Assembly: GCA_027922465.2 (NCBI GenBank)
Contig: BQMF02000259.1
Coordinates: 62,001 to 126,000, forward strand
DNA length: 64,000 bases
Source of the DNA: Turritopsis dohrnii
Taxonomy: Eukaryota; Cnidaria; Hydrozoa; Anthoathecata; Oceaniidae
Direction: 5' to 3'
The notes below the pieces were generated by a model that did no database searches, was not told the origin of the DNA, and saw nothing but the letters and a program-made list of their open reading frames with translations. Both the position numbers and the translations under genes were made by a program. Below are positions 1-11,725 of the stretch, piece by piece (the first letter of the stretch is position 1; every line of letters starts with the position of its first letter).

Positions 1-1960
1 AGGCCCTACCATGGTTGGGGCAATGGGCCACGTATGACATTGTGCTCCTATTTACACCTTTTCAATAAAAAAACCATAGTTGAAAATTTTGGGGGAGAAC
101 CTCCTGGTTCCCCGGTTGCTACGGCAATGCTACGTCAGTACTATTGACCATCCATACAGCTTATTTTTCATAATTTCATATCTGATGTAAATCCCAAGGA
201 GACTTAAGACACAAATTCCTGTGAACCAAATAACAAAACGATCGTTCATATTACATCACGTCTGTTTGCTAAATGGCGTTTATTGTGAGCACGCGCAGTT
301 CGATAGTTCAAAATTCGCGAATTTTCATAATGGCGGAAAGTCTTTTTCGACGCCTAGCAAGAATGAAGAAAAAGGCGTTTTTTCAGATGGCAAAAATCAA
401 TAAATAAATAACTATGAGGTAAATTGAAGCTAGCAAAAAATATTCTGGGAAACATGAAGCTCACCTTTCATCAGTTTACATCTACGGAAGTTGATGTTTG
501 TGATGCTGCTTCACACTTTAAACAAGTATAGCAAATTTTGACTGATTTTACCATCAAATTTATACTAAAGATTTTCATATGATAATGAATTTTCCTGGCT
601 TTGGTGTTGAGTTTTTCTAAAATCTTAAAGAGCATATTTTAACGTACAAATTTCAAGCTTGTATCTGTTTTTTTGAAAGTGTAATGAAACTGGATATTGA
701 GCGCAAGAAACTCTTGAAGACCTGAATATTATTTTTTGTTAATTTCGATTTTGGAGGATACTTCAGATCACTGAATAGTTTCATTGGCTCAAATGGATAT
801 AGATGACTTTCAAAAATGTGGTAGTGATTTGTAATTCCAACTAAGGGTCAATACAAAAATAACATAGAGCTAAATCTATTTTCTAACTCCTGTATTCAAC
901 AATTCAACTAGAGGAGGATACTACTACAGTGAACAAATTTTTGTAGAGGCAGAATTTTTGACTCAGTGTTCAAAATTTCCATGGCCTCTGACAAGAGTTA
1001 CATAAAAAGCTGGCACAAAACAGGTCGGTCGGATGACAGCAACACCACATATTTGTGATATTGACTTTATTTGGTGGGCTACAATGGAGCTCTGAAAATT
1101 GAATAAAAAACAGATACAATCAAGAGAACTTAAAAAAATATTAGATAGATGGAAGAATCACACACATATACTAGTAATTCAAAGAAAATTCGTTTTGTCT
1201 ATGATTAGGTAGGTAGAAATTCAGTAAAATTTACACGTCGAACACATAATGTTTGTTGACGAAATTTTATTTTCCTCCTCGGTTTTTCTTCAAAATAAAT
1301 TTACATTTTAAAAGAACACCAGGTCACACGTATGTTTCCATAGCAATCAATTAAAGCCTTTTCTGTATAAGCCGCAACAGTTTTGTGGTAGCATCATGCC
1401 ATGGAAGCTACATCTGGTTATACGAGATGCATTAACAGAAATCATATGGGCAAGAACACTTACAGCAACTTTGATATTTTAATCGATTGTATTTAAGCTA
1501 CAAATTTCAGTTACTATTTCCGATTTCGGAGGTGAAGTTTCGTTTCGACCAATTATGTGAGCCTTGCATGAAGTCTAATGACGATCTCATGCCAAGCAGT
1601 TGCTGATTGTTTAAAATACAAATGCAACCAATCATGTGTAACCGCACAATGTCTCAATTAATTCTTGCTCCAATTAGCGAATTCAGACCTTGTATTACAA
1701 CCATCATAATCTTAACTAAAAATAACAGAAAGTAGTTGCTACAAACAAAAGAAATATGCACAATGTGTAAAGTGTAACCATGGACACGTATTTTACATCA
1801 AAATAAGATTTATAAAGAACTTATATAAGAGCCACAGAAACAACCTTTTCAAAAAAAAATCAAAGCGAAAAATACATTAGAAATCCAGGGTATGTCAACT
1901 TAGTCTAGCGTTTTAGAAGAAACTTATAAACAACATAACACTCACCGACCGACCGACTAT
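1..1960. other. Non-coding 5' flank of gypsy copy A
   Basis: No convincing gene is present. From about 31 on it matches 49979-51790 with scattered substitutions and small indels, so it belongs to the duplicated segment. About 30 bases at 1915-1945 recur near 61757, suggesting a third related repeat. I could not identify the gypsy 5' LTR in this stretch. Confidence 0.6.
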
Positions 1961-2620
1961 ATCTAAAGGATCCAGTGAGGAACTCTGGAATGCCTTCCTG
2001 GCCAGATGTTCAAACGGGGTACGACCTTAACTGCCGATGAGATAGTGCAACAGTTATTCCAGTGCTGTGAAGAGGAGCTTGGCAACAACATCTTGAAGAG
2101 TAGTCCCGATGCCACAACCGGGACCGAAGACGACCTCCTTGCAGCCATCAAACGCCTTGCGGTGACCTCTGTTGCTTTGAGTGTACGACGGTCCGACCTA
2201 CTTTCGATAAAGCAAGATCATGTGGAGAATATCCGATCGTTTTACGCACGTATCAACCTGCGCTTACCTGATAGAGTGCCCTAGTAGTACCTGTGAGCAA
2301 AAAGTTGATTTCACCACAGTGATAACCAAGGATGTATTGATCGCGGGACTTTCCGATGATGAAATCAGAAAGGATATCCTTGGCTGGTCCGAGCTCGACA
2401 ACAAGAATGTTAAGGACATAGTCGCCTTCATTGAGTCCAAAGAAATGGCTCGTGACACTTTAACCAAACATGCAACAGCTGCCGGGATATCACAGAAGAC
2501 CCGACGTACCAAGTGTAAATACTGCAAGACTGAAATCGACCAATACACTTGGAATAAGAGACAGCGTAGAATGATTGAGGTTACCATGTGCCTTCCTTGT
2601 TGGCGGAAGAACAACCCAAA
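1961..2620 (+). pseudogene. gag: Ty3/gypsy gag remnant (copy A)
   Basis: Gag is the structural protein that packages retrotransposon RNA. Two overlapping frames together resemble a gypsy gag: an N-terminal helical part in 2006-2284 that ends at a premature stop, and a continuation in another frame from about 2290. The continuation contains paired CxxC motifs about 30 residues apart (KCKYC near 2510 and CLPC near 2590), a zinc-binding arrangement expected of a nucleocapsid-like tail. At least one frameshift and one stop prevent a full product. This part is missing from copy B. The gag call rests on position before pol and on the Cys pairs, since gag sequences are poorly conserved. Confidence 0.55.
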
Positions 2621-3190
2621 CAGAATCAACCAGCCAACTCAGCAACTCGGCACGGGGATGCAGTTGACGTTATCACTATCGCGTCAAACCATAACTTGTG
2701 TGACGCTGTCCTTCTTGACCATCATATATTTACAAAGGACGGTTGCTTCGTCACGATACCCTACTTTGCAGCTCCGCGTCACCGTCGAGAAGGAGGATTA
2801 CGATCGCTTGAATGCAAAAACACCAAATGTACCTCCTAGCTATGTCACTGTTGTCACCGATACCACTTCTTGCTGCAAACAAAGAGAAAATCAACATATA
2901 TGGGGTTATCTTCATCCGTTTATCTGGTCAGGACAGTAATGGGTACACTGACACTGCCCCTGTGATGGCATACGTCAGCCCAGATACACAAACTGTTATG
3001 TGTCTAAGGATGCACTAGTTCAACTGCGTGTCATTCCGAACAACTTTCCGAGGGTAGGAGCTGCTGCTAACATAGCTGCCGTTGAGCACATCATCAACTC
3101 TTGTGGTTGTCCTAAGCGCCAGTTGCCTCCAGATAGACCAGAGAGACGCCCTTTTGAACCAACCCCGGAAAATAATTACAAAATGAGGGT
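2620..3190 (+). pseudogene. Decayed protease / linker region of gypsy pol
   Basis: In element order this stretch should encode the aspartic protease and the linker to reverse transcriptase. A weak D-T-x-S triplet near 2860 could be the remains of the protease active site but is not convincing. Downstream, around 3000-3060, the frame reading SKDALVQLRVIP resembles the conserved segment just before RT in this kind of gypsy element. Frame changes occur several times. The region is absent from copy B, where a deletion joins about 1763 directly to about 3192. Confidence 0.4.
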
Positions 3191-4095
3191 ATGGTTGATC
3201 GATCGTTTTGCCACATCTACTTTCAACAAATGTCCCCACCAGCAACTACCAGGAATGACAGGTCCTGACGTTCATCTCCACGTTGACCCGGATGCTACTC
3301 CAGTTGCCGTTCATACCCCTTCACAAATCCCACTGCACTGGGAACGGCAGATCATGGAGGACATTTCCCTAGGGGTACTCGGGAAGGTACCAATAGGTGA
3401 GCCGACTCTCTGGTGTCCTCGCATGGCCCTTACCAGAAAGAACGATGGAACACCTAGAAGGTCAGTTGATCTGTCACCACTCAATAAACATTTTCTCAGA
3501 GAAACCCATTATGTAAAGCCACCCTTTCAACAAGCTAGAACCATCCCTCCGCTGACATGGAAGACCGTAACCGATGCCTGGAATGGATATCATTCTGTTC
3601 CCCTTCGTCCAGAAGATCGACCTCTTACGACCTTTATCACCCAATGGGGACGCTTAAGGTACATAATGACACCACAAGGTGGTATAGCTAGCGTCGATGG
3701 CTATGCCAGACGGTATGACGAAATAATCATTGACGTACCCAGGAAGACGAAATGTGTCGATGATACCACCATGTAGGACCAGGACTTGGAGGTGCATTGG
3801 TGAAGAGTTATAGACTTCCTGATTCTCCTAGGCAAGAATGGTGTAGTCCTGAACAGATCGAAATTCCAATTCTGCCAGCGTGAGGTGGAATTTGCAGGCT
3901 TCCTAGTGACGGAGAATGACATTCACCCATTGGACAAATACATCTCTGCAATCCGAGACTTCCCAACACCGACAAAATTAAGTGACATCCGATCGTGGTT
4001 TGGGCTGGTCAATCAAGTAGCTCACTATGGCAAGCTTGCAGAGCTGATGCTACCATTCAAACCATTGCTAAGCTCCAAGTCAAAATTCTACTAGT
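3000..4095 (+). pseudogene. pol: Ty3/gypsy reverse transcriptase, degraded (copy A)
   Basis: Reverse transcriptase copies the element RNA into DNA. The frame 3000-3776 (258 aa) carries the RT fingers and palm: a VDLSPLNKH segment, then YIMTPQGG and a final VDD box in which the first position is Cys (CVDDTTM), where most gypsy elements have Y/F-V-D-D. It is then cut by a stop. The thumb/connection part follows in another frame at 3885-4094 (FAGFLVTENDIHP), again ended by a stop. Copy B at 51792-52490 has the same RT with a different set of lesions. Not functional as read. Confidence 0.85.
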
Positions 4096-4139
4096 AAGCT
4101 GAATTGGAGACTGCCTTTCAGCTTTCAAAGGTAGCTATT

Positions 4140-4480
4140 GTGGATGCCATCAAGGAGGGTGTGGAGATTTACGACATGAATCGACTGACCTGCCTGAGGC
4201 CAGACTGGTCCAAGACCGGAATCGGGTTTTACCTATCCCAAAAGCACTGCAGACCTCTCCAGCTGCTGTGATGATGGATGGAGAATAACCCTCGCAGGCT
4301 ATGCACCTGTCGAGGGAGAGGCATTGGCAATTGCCTGGGCATTGGAACAGCCAAAATTCTTCACGCAGGGTTCTGACAACTTGATCACAGTCACTGACCA
4401 CAAGTTACTAACGAAACTGTTCGGAGATCGAACTTTGGATGAGATCAGCAATCCCCGGTTATTTTAACTTAAGCAACGGA
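4140..4480 (+). pseudogene. Gypsy RNase H domain remnant (copy A)
   Basis: RNase H removes the RNA template during reverse transcription. The frame after the RT thumb reads CLRPDWSKTGIGF near 4190, matching the first catalytic block, where D in DWS corresponds to the usual DAS. Near 4310 VEGEALAIAWALE supplies the conserved E block and near 4385 VTDHK supplies the next D. Stops and frameshifts separate the blocks. Copy B (52680-53100) retains the same order. Confidence 0.75.
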
Positions 4481-4739
4481 CCTTACCTTGGAGATTCAAA
4501 GTCGTGCACATGGCCGGGAGCAGCAACTATTTTTCTGATGCGACTTCACGTAACCCAACACAGCCTCCTTCCTCTGACAGTGACACAGACATTGACCTGG
4601 ATTCGGATCTTGTTAAGCATCTTCGTGTCGCAAAATAAAGAATATCTGAGCCATCACGTGGGAAGTCCTAAAGAAAGCAGCCACACTCGACCGAACCTCC
4701 CAGGAGCTCGTTATGACCACTGAAAACGGGTTTCCGTCA

Positions 4740-6244
4740 GAGAAATCAGCCCTCAGCCAGCACGTCCAGGCTTATTGGGATCATGGCAGTGACCTCTGGG
4801 TTGTCGACGACGTTGTCATGATTAAAGATCGGGTCGTCATTCCTCAACCACTACGACAAGAGGTGCTTTAATCCCTACATGCCGCACATCAAGGTACAAC
4901 TGGAATGAATGGGCGTGCTAAGTCCTCTGTGTTCTGGCCTGGGATCACTAAGGACATTCAAAATGTACGAGCCACCTGCAACACCTTCAACCGGATGACA
5001 CCATCTCACGCCAAGCCTCCACCCATCGAACCTATCATTCCCACAACCCCGTTTGAGGCGATTGTCTGTGATTACTTCTACCTGAAAGGCTGGTATTATC
5101 TTGTGACAGCCGATCGTCTGTCGGGCTGGACCGAACAGAGTCGCATTAAAGCAAGCTCTAGCAGCAGTGGATCAGCTGGCCTATGCAAGGCACTAAGAGG
5201 ACTTTTTGCGACGTTTGGTGTACCAATCGAAATGACAAGTGAGAGTGGCCCTGAATTTATAACCTCAGAGACGGATGATTTCCTTCAGCGCTGGGGTGTG
5301 CATCATCGAACGTCATCAGTCAAACTCCCATCGTCTAATAGTCGCGCAGAGCTTGCAGTTAAAGCAACCAAATGACTCTTAAGTGTCAATGCTGGGCCTA
5401 ATGGGGAACTGAACACTGATCGCGTCGTCAGGGCACTGCTGACCCAACAAAACACTCCCGACGCCGCCTGTAAGCTGTCACCTGCCCAAATCCTCTTTGG
5501 ACGTCAACTGAGGGACACCCTGCCATACATCGACAAGAACGTCGTTTGCTTCAACAACCCCCAACTGAGTAGCCAGTGGCGGGACATGTTGGAGATGAAA
5601 GAAACAACACTGAGAGACCGATATTCAAGGACAATGCAATCACTTTCGGAACACTCCCGATCCTTGAAACCGCTTTAACTTGGGGATAGTGTCTTCATCC
5701 AAAACCAAACAGGAAATGCACCAAAGTGATGGGATCGTACCGGTGTCGCCATCGAAATCAAGGACAACAACCAATATCTTATTAAAGTTGCTGGCACTGG
5801 AAGAGTTGCGCTTCGCAATAGACCTTTCCTTCGCCTCGTTAAAGTCATCCCTACTGCCACCAAACCATTCCAGCAGCCACCAAGCCTGCAGGTGTTGGAA
5901 CGACACACACTCGTCATCTTAAAGGAGCCTCCTAGGGAACCAGATATTCAAGCAGCGGCAGCACCACAAGAACTTCTCCTTTGCCGCAACCTCTAATACC
6001 CTTGGAGTCCCGATTCGACCAGCCATCTGCACCTGTTTCACCTGCCCGTTCATCACCCCCTGTAGAGCTACGGGATCATGAAAGTGACTCAATGGATTCA
6101 CATCGATCTCCGGCTGCAAACGTGGAGCCAGAGTTTGCTAAACCACCTGCTGGAGAACAGACCCTCCGTCGATCCACAAGAACAAAACACGCTCGTCGAG
6201 TTTACGAACCAGAAACGGGACAGTACGTTGCATCCAGCCCATGA
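4740..6244 (+). pseudogene. Gypsy integrase, zinc-binding to C-terminal tail (copy A)
   Basis: Integrase inserts the cDNA into the genome. The N-terminal HHCC zinc module lies near 4870-5000 but its last Cys is replaced (CNTF here, CSTC in copy B). The core at 4905-5375 has the first Asp in VCDYF. The second catalytic position reads SESGPEF, a D to E change from SDSGPEF in copy B. The ELAVKATK block supplies the last acidic residue and is followed by TGA where copy B has AGA. The C-terminal beta-barrel-like region (GDSVFIQNQTGNA, then QYLIKVAGTGRV) is open from about 5675 apart from one TGA before the Trp at 5730. A basic tail ends at 6244. The reading is broken in several places. Confidence 0.85.
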
Positions 6245-7869
6245 ACTTGTGGCTGAACATTCACTGTTTATTAAGATAGAACTTGTACATACTTGTGCAT
6301 TGATCTGTCTTTGGGAAATTGCAATGGAGATGTATCGACACCAGCAAAAAGAATCGTTTTACATAAACAATTCTCTTCTAACTGACTAGTAAAATAATAT
6401 ACGACTCTACTGAATAGGTAGCGTCACATAGCGAAGTTCTGAGAAACTTCCGCACTCACAACAAGAAAACTTTTTACATATCTTTTTTTAACCTATTCAT
6501 ACAACAATCATAGTTGGAAAATAGCCTCTGATTGCGCCTACAACTGACTTCAGCCTACAATCGAGGACACAAAATCTTGGAATTACAGACGGACGGACAT
6601 ACAACGCTAATGAAAGATCAGCTGCTATCGCGCTGACCAATAAATAAATAATAAAAAAACTCGTAGACTAAATTGCCATTTCGGCCGAAATAGTGGAGGT
6701 AGTAGTCCAAGGTTGTTTTAATCGGTATTTGTTTCTACCGCAATAAACATGAAAAAACCGACCTATTGAATTTAGCTTTGAACTTGTCTGTTATAATACC
6801 CTTTCTTCGCTTAGTTAGTTGGTTATTTCTTTGTGCAGCACTATAAAATGATTAGAATGAATAAACTTTAACCATCGTGTTAAATACGTCATAATACGCT
6901 GCTTGCTTACGTACCAGGCATTCAAGCCTGAAGGTAATAATAAATGGTATTTGCTAAATTGAATTAAAGTTAGGGGTTCAAACATTCTCCAAAACATTAG
7001 GGACAAAGGTTACAGAAATTTGCTAAAATGTTTGGAAAATCATTGAAAAAAGATTGTATACCTTGATAATACAGCGAAGGTTAGGAGTTCGTTGTTTTTT
7101 TTTTATTCATGATAATTTGTAAACGTTCATAGTTTTAAATCTATTTCATGTTCGTCTACACCTTATAATCATAATTACCCCGAAATTGAGAATAGAAATT
7201 GGCCTTGGACCTTATTCTTTCAGAATGTGAAATCTTGAAAAATCAGGGATATCCAATGTAGGAAATTCGCAGACAAGCGTGTAATAGCATCTGTTTACCC
7301 ATCATTAATTCTTGCAGAATTGGTTCAACAATATTCCCTGCAATGATTTTTGGCAAGCAGCAGACAATCGCATATTTTTCTGGTGTACTTTTTGAGCTCT
7401 ATAAAGCCTTGTATCCTAAAAAGTATGTGTAAAGTTTAATACACGGCATTTTGAAAGAAATGTCTTCCTCTAACTTTGCACACCAATGTTAGAGTTTATA
7501 ATGAACTTTATAATTTCTGTCTTTTATCAGAGGAAATACGACACTGTATGGTCCATTAGGCCTGGTTCAGACCTGATTACGACGATTTAAAATTTACTGT
7601 AATCGTCGTAATCTCATAAACGCCTGGCGTCGTAATCATCAGGTTTGAACCAGGCCTTACAAGCGTTCTGAAAGGTACTTCACAAAAATGTTATGATGTT
7701 TGATTTTCTACTCTGCTTTCTTTAATTACAATGGCAGATTGTTCCTCAATCACATTACACTGGCTGTTTGAGATTGTTCGTTTCAATTCTTCATGAAATT
7801 CTTCATATTTCTTGCAAACCTTAAAAAGAACAAAACCAAAAAAAGTGGTGATGATGCAACTTTAAAATT
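5702..7869 (+). repeat. Tandem duplication, unit 1 (2168 bp)
   Basis: This unit is repeated immediately as 7870-10037 at a constant offset of 2168 bases. It covers the integrase C-terminus, the element tail and about half of the following terminal-inverted-repeat element. I noticed only two substitutions between units (near 7394/9562 and 7705/9873), so it is very recent or an assembly artefact. Copy B contains a single unit, so the duplication arose after the segmental duplication. Confidence 0.92.
7559..7656. mobile_element. Harbinger-type MITE, copy 1
   Basis: A 98-bp element with ends GGCCTGGTTCAGACCTGATTA and the inverse TCAGGTTTGAACCAGGCC, flanked by TTA on both sides (7556-7558, 7657-7659). 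A 3-bp TWA duplication and GG..CC ends are typical of the PIF/Harbinger superfamily. The interior contains a further ACGACGATT/AATCGTCGT inverted pair, so the whole folds into one hairpin. Confidence 0.8.
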
Positions 7870-10037
7870 AAACCAAACAGGAAATGCACCAAAGTGATGG
7901 GATCGTACCGGTGTCGCCATCGAAATCAAGGACAACAACCAATATCTTATTAAAGTTGCTGGCACTGGAAGAGTTGCGCTTCGCAATAGACCTTTCCTTC
8001 GCCTCGTTAAAGTCATCCCTACTGCCACCAAACCATTCCAGCAGCCACCAAGCCTGCAGGTGTTGGAACGACACACACTCGTCATCTTAAAGGAGCCTCC
8101 TAGGGAACCAGATATTCAAGCAGCGGCAGCACCACAAGAACTTCTCCTTTGCCGCAACCTCTAATACCCTTGGAGTCCCGATTCGACCAGCCATCTGCAC
8201 CTGTTTCACCTGCCCGTTCATCACCCCCTGTAGAGCTACGGGATCATGAAAGTGACTCAATGGATTCACATCGATCTCCGGCTGCAAACGTGGAGCCAGA
8301 GTTTGCTAAACCACCTGCTGGAGAACAGACCCTCCGTCGATCCACAAGAACAAAACACGCTCGTCGAGTTTACGAACCAGAAACGGGACAGTACGTTGCA
8401 TCCAGCCCATGAACTTGTGGCTGAACATTCACTGTTTATTAAGATAGAACTTGTACATACTTGTGCATTGATCTGTCTTTGGGAAATTGCAATGGAGATG
8501 TATCGACACCAGCAAAAAGAATCGTTTTACATAAACAATTCTCTTCTAACTGACTAGTAAAATAATATACGACTCTACTGAATAGGTAGCGTCACATAGC
8601 GAAGTTCTGAGAAACTTCCGCACTCACAACAAGAAAACTTTTTACATATCTTTTTTTAACCTATTCATACAACAATCATAGTTGGAAAATAGCCTCTGAT
8701 TGCGCCTACAACTGACTTCAGCCTACAATCGAGGACACAAAATCTTGGAATTACAGACGGACGGACATACAACGCTAATGAAAGATCAGCTGCTATCGCG
8801 CTGACCAATAAATAAATAATAAAAAAACTCGTAGACTAAATTGCCATTTCGGCCGAAATAGTGGAGGTAGTAGTCCAAGGTTGTTTTAATCGGTATTTGT
8901 TTCTACCGCAATAAACATGAAAAAACCGACCTATTGAATTTAGCTTTGAACTTGTCTGTTATAATACCCTTTCTTCGCTTAGTTAGTTGGTTATTTCTTT
9001 GTGCAGCACTATAAAATGATTAGAATGAATAAACTTTAACCATCGTGTTAAATACGTCATAATACGCTGCTTGCTTACGTACCAGGCATTCAAGCCTGAA
9101 GGTAATAATAAATGGTATTTGCTAAATTGAATTAAAGTTAGGGGTTCAAACATTCTCCAAAACATTAGGGACAAAGGTTACAGAAATTTGCTAAAATGTT
9201 TGGAAAATCATTGAAAAAAGATTGTATACCTTGATAATACAGCGAAGGTTAGGAGTTCGTTGTTTTTTTTTTATTCATGATAATTTGTAAACGTTCATAG
9301 TTTTAAATCTATTTCATGTTCGTCTACACCTTATAATCATAATTACCCCGAAATTGAGAATAGAAATTGGCCTTGGACCTTATTCTTTCAGAATGTGAAA
9401 TCTTGAAAAATCAGGGATATCCAATGTAGGAAATTCGCAGACAAGCGTGTAATAGCATCTGTTTACCCATCATTAATTCTTGCAGAATTGGTTCAACAAT
9501 ATTCCCTGCAATGATTTTTGGCAAGCAGCAGACAATCGCATATTTTTCTGGTGTACTTTTTGAGTTCTATAAAGCCTTGTATCCTAAAAAGTATGTGTAA
9601 AGTTTAATACACGGCATTTTGAAAGAAATGTCTTCCTCTAACTTTGCACACCAATGTTAGAGTTTATAATGAACTTTATAATTTCTGTCTTTTATCAGAG
9701 GAAATACGACACTGTATGGTCCATTAGGCCTGGTTCAGACCTGATTACGACGATTTAAAATTTACTGTAATCGTCGTAATCTCATAAACGCCTGGCGTCG
9801 TAATCATCAGGTTTGAACCAGGCCTTACAAGCGTTCTGAAAGGTACTTCACAAAAATGTTATGATGTTTGATTCTCTACTCTGCTTTCTTTAATTACAAT
9901 GGCAGATTGTTCCTCAATCACATTACACTGGCTGTTTGAGATTGTTCGTTTCAATTCTTCATGAAATTCTTCATATTTCTTGCAAACCTTAAAAAGAACA
10001 AAACCAAAAAAAGTGGTGATGATGCAACTTTAAAATG
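7870..10037 (+). repeat. Tandem duplication, unit 2
   Basis: Second, nearly identical unit. The join near 7869 links the sequence before GGCAACCCC (as at 10037) to the middle of the integrase C-terminal region, with only two or three bases of microhomology. That fits end-joining or replication slippage better than homologous recombination. The integrase tail frame is repeated at 8149-8412. Confidence 0.92.
9727..9824. mobile_element. Harbinger-type MITE, copy 2
   Basis: The same 98-bp TTA-flanked element, present a second time only because it lies inside the 2168-bp tandem duplication. Confidence 0.8.
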
Positions 10038-11670
10038 GCAACCCCTGAAAAATAATCCCCAGAACCATAGAAATACGTATTTACGTACATAGTACATAGA
10101 AATTTCGTATTTCTATGCCAGAACAAAAGGACGTTATTTAATATACGCCTTTTGATGTAACTACATAATGACAATGTAACGACAAAACAAGTCAAGAGAC
10201 GCCAAAATTTCAGTGAGACAGTTATGAAAGATTTAAAGTACCCCCTGACACCTTTACTCCCTGGAAAGCAACTGTTCGGGACTAGTTTGTGATTACCTGT
10301 TAAAGAAATAGCTTAAGCTACAGTCTTTTGTTCTTAGGCTTTTGTTCTTGTCAAATGTCAAATTTCTTAAACGTAAGCGTGCGTTGACATGAGTATTTTC
10401 TGTCATGTTGTTTTTCTCAAAATGTTTTGAAACAAATTTGAAATATGGTGAATTTACCTGGTGGAGACCATTTAAAAGCTGGTGTCTTTGGGAGTAAATT
10501 GCATAGCAAACTGGCTAAAAGGATTACAGATCACAGAAGTACTGAACGCAAGGTGAATTCAGCTCAAACTCATTCCAGAATGCCGTGTAAACTGTGCCCA
10601 TAGAATTGGCAAGTCCTTCAAGAATACGGCTGGTGGTGAGGTCATTCTATGATTGTAGAATATTTAACATGGTCACTATGTAAGTCCGGTAATGACAAAA
10701 AGAGCTTTGCGTTTAACAGGCAACCAGTGGTATAAGAACTAATATTCAGAATGTCAGATCTAAAATATTTTAACTCCTTAAAATAAGCCAAAACCGAAGC
10801 TTTTTATTAGCTGGAGAAAGTTATTACGGTAGCAGCGAAGCGAATGCCGTATTAAAACACCCTTGGACTCCTACTCCTACTCCTCCCCTACTACTACTAC
10901 TACCGACCGAAATGGTAGTTTAGCCTGTGCAGCTTACCAATGTCGCTTCCGAAACTGCGTAAATTGCAACTAAAGAACGGAGGCTAATAATTTTTATAAC
11001 TATCAAAACTCTTTTAGTTCTTTTAGTATTTTACCATAGATTCGCCATTAAATAAACATTTTCCTATTAAAAACACGGTGGGGAACTTTAGTTGCACCTA
11101 ATTTGAAACACGGTTAAAATAAACTTAAGCTTTGGTTTTGGAACGTCTTGTGCTTCGAAGTTGGAAGCTCTCTTCTTCTTGCAGTTACAAAGATTCATCA
11201 AAGTTCATCGAACTTAAACCTTTTAAAAGCATTTTACATTTTTTTTATATTTTGTACGTGTGTATTTGGTTTGCTTGTCTACAAAAATGTCTTGGATTAA
11301 AGTTTGAAACGGTTTTACTTCGTTTCTTATATTTTTAGAAGACGTTTGTTTTTTTTTCTTTTCGGTCTTACAACTTTCTTTTTATAAAAAAAACTCTGAT
11401 ATAAAAAAAAACATAGTTTCGTGTATTGTTCATATTTTTCTTTTGTTTGTATCAAATAGTTTTCTGGTGGTTTTAGTTAAGCCCTGTTTACACTTTTTCA
11501 AATTAAAATTTGCCTTCATTTAAGCCTAAGAGATAAACAAAGCTCGACAAAGCTTCATGGGGCTTTCAGACTAATTAATTTAGAATCTTTTTATTTTTGT
11601 ACATTGCGAGTTGAAATGCTGCTACCGTTTTGTGCCATATGGCTCTTGTTCATGTATCAAAATGAAATTA
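10038..11670. other. Non-coding part of copy A
   Basis: No gene is visible. It aligns with 58936-60600 in copy B and would be the 3' flank of the truncated membrane-protein gene. It contains CTC/CTA triplet runs near 10868-10905 that differ in length from copy B (59790-59825). Confidence 0.6.
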
Positions 11671-11722
11671 ATTTAATGTAACCTCAAACCTGCCTCTTCC
11701 TACGAGTACTTCACCAAAGAAA
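11671..11722 (-). pseudogene. 3' end of a duplicated membrane-protein gene
   Basis: On the minus strand this encodes about 15 residues ending GEVLVGRGRFEVT, the same as the C-terminus of the six-TM protein at 60604-61347. A small indel shifts the stop by two codons. The rest of the gene is absent: similarity to copy B ends at 11722, just before the inverted-repeat end of a G-rich element. It is the truncated relic of the copy A gene. Confidence 0.75.
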
Positions 11723-11725
11723 ATT

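Larger units (their letters stand above)
6660..10925. mobile_element. TIR element, copy A (enlarged by the tandem duplication)
   Basis: Sequence at about 6665-6745 (ATTTCGGCCGAAATAGTGG, then a stretch ending CTACCGCAATAA) recurs in inverse orientation at about 10818-10925, interrupted there by CTC/CTA triplet repeats. The same pair flanks 57725-59840 in copy B. This looks like a non-autonomous DNA transposon with terminal repeats of roughly 85 bp. No transposase-like frame lies inside. Both ends are approximate, and I could not read a target duplication. Confidence 0.5.
31..11722 (+). repeat. Segmental duplication, copy A
   Basis: This block is collinear and in the same orientation as 49979-60652. 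Shared stretches include the roughly 1.75 kb before the gypsy element, the gypsy pol region, the terminal-inverted-repeat element after it, and the last codons of a membrane-protein gene. Relative to copy B it keeps gag and early pol, carries a 2168-bp tandem duplication, and lacks a LINE, a MITE and about 320 bp at 51021-51342. Similarity stops at about 11722, where a G-rich element begins. Because host gene sequence is included, this is a duplicated genomic segment, not two independent transposon insertions. The left edge may be cut by the window start. Confidence 0.85.

Noticed and set aside
1915..1945. Gypsy 5' LTR end at the 30-base match to 61757
   Set aside because: The match does not continue and is not followed by a convincing primer-binding site; it is more likely a shared dispersed repeat.
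7783..8090. Frames spanning the integrase C-terminus on the minus strand, repeated at 5640-5917 and 56309-56505
   Set aside because: Repetition is due to DNA duplication. The plus-strand translation in another frame matches the integrase C-terminal domain, so the minus-strand frames are shadows.
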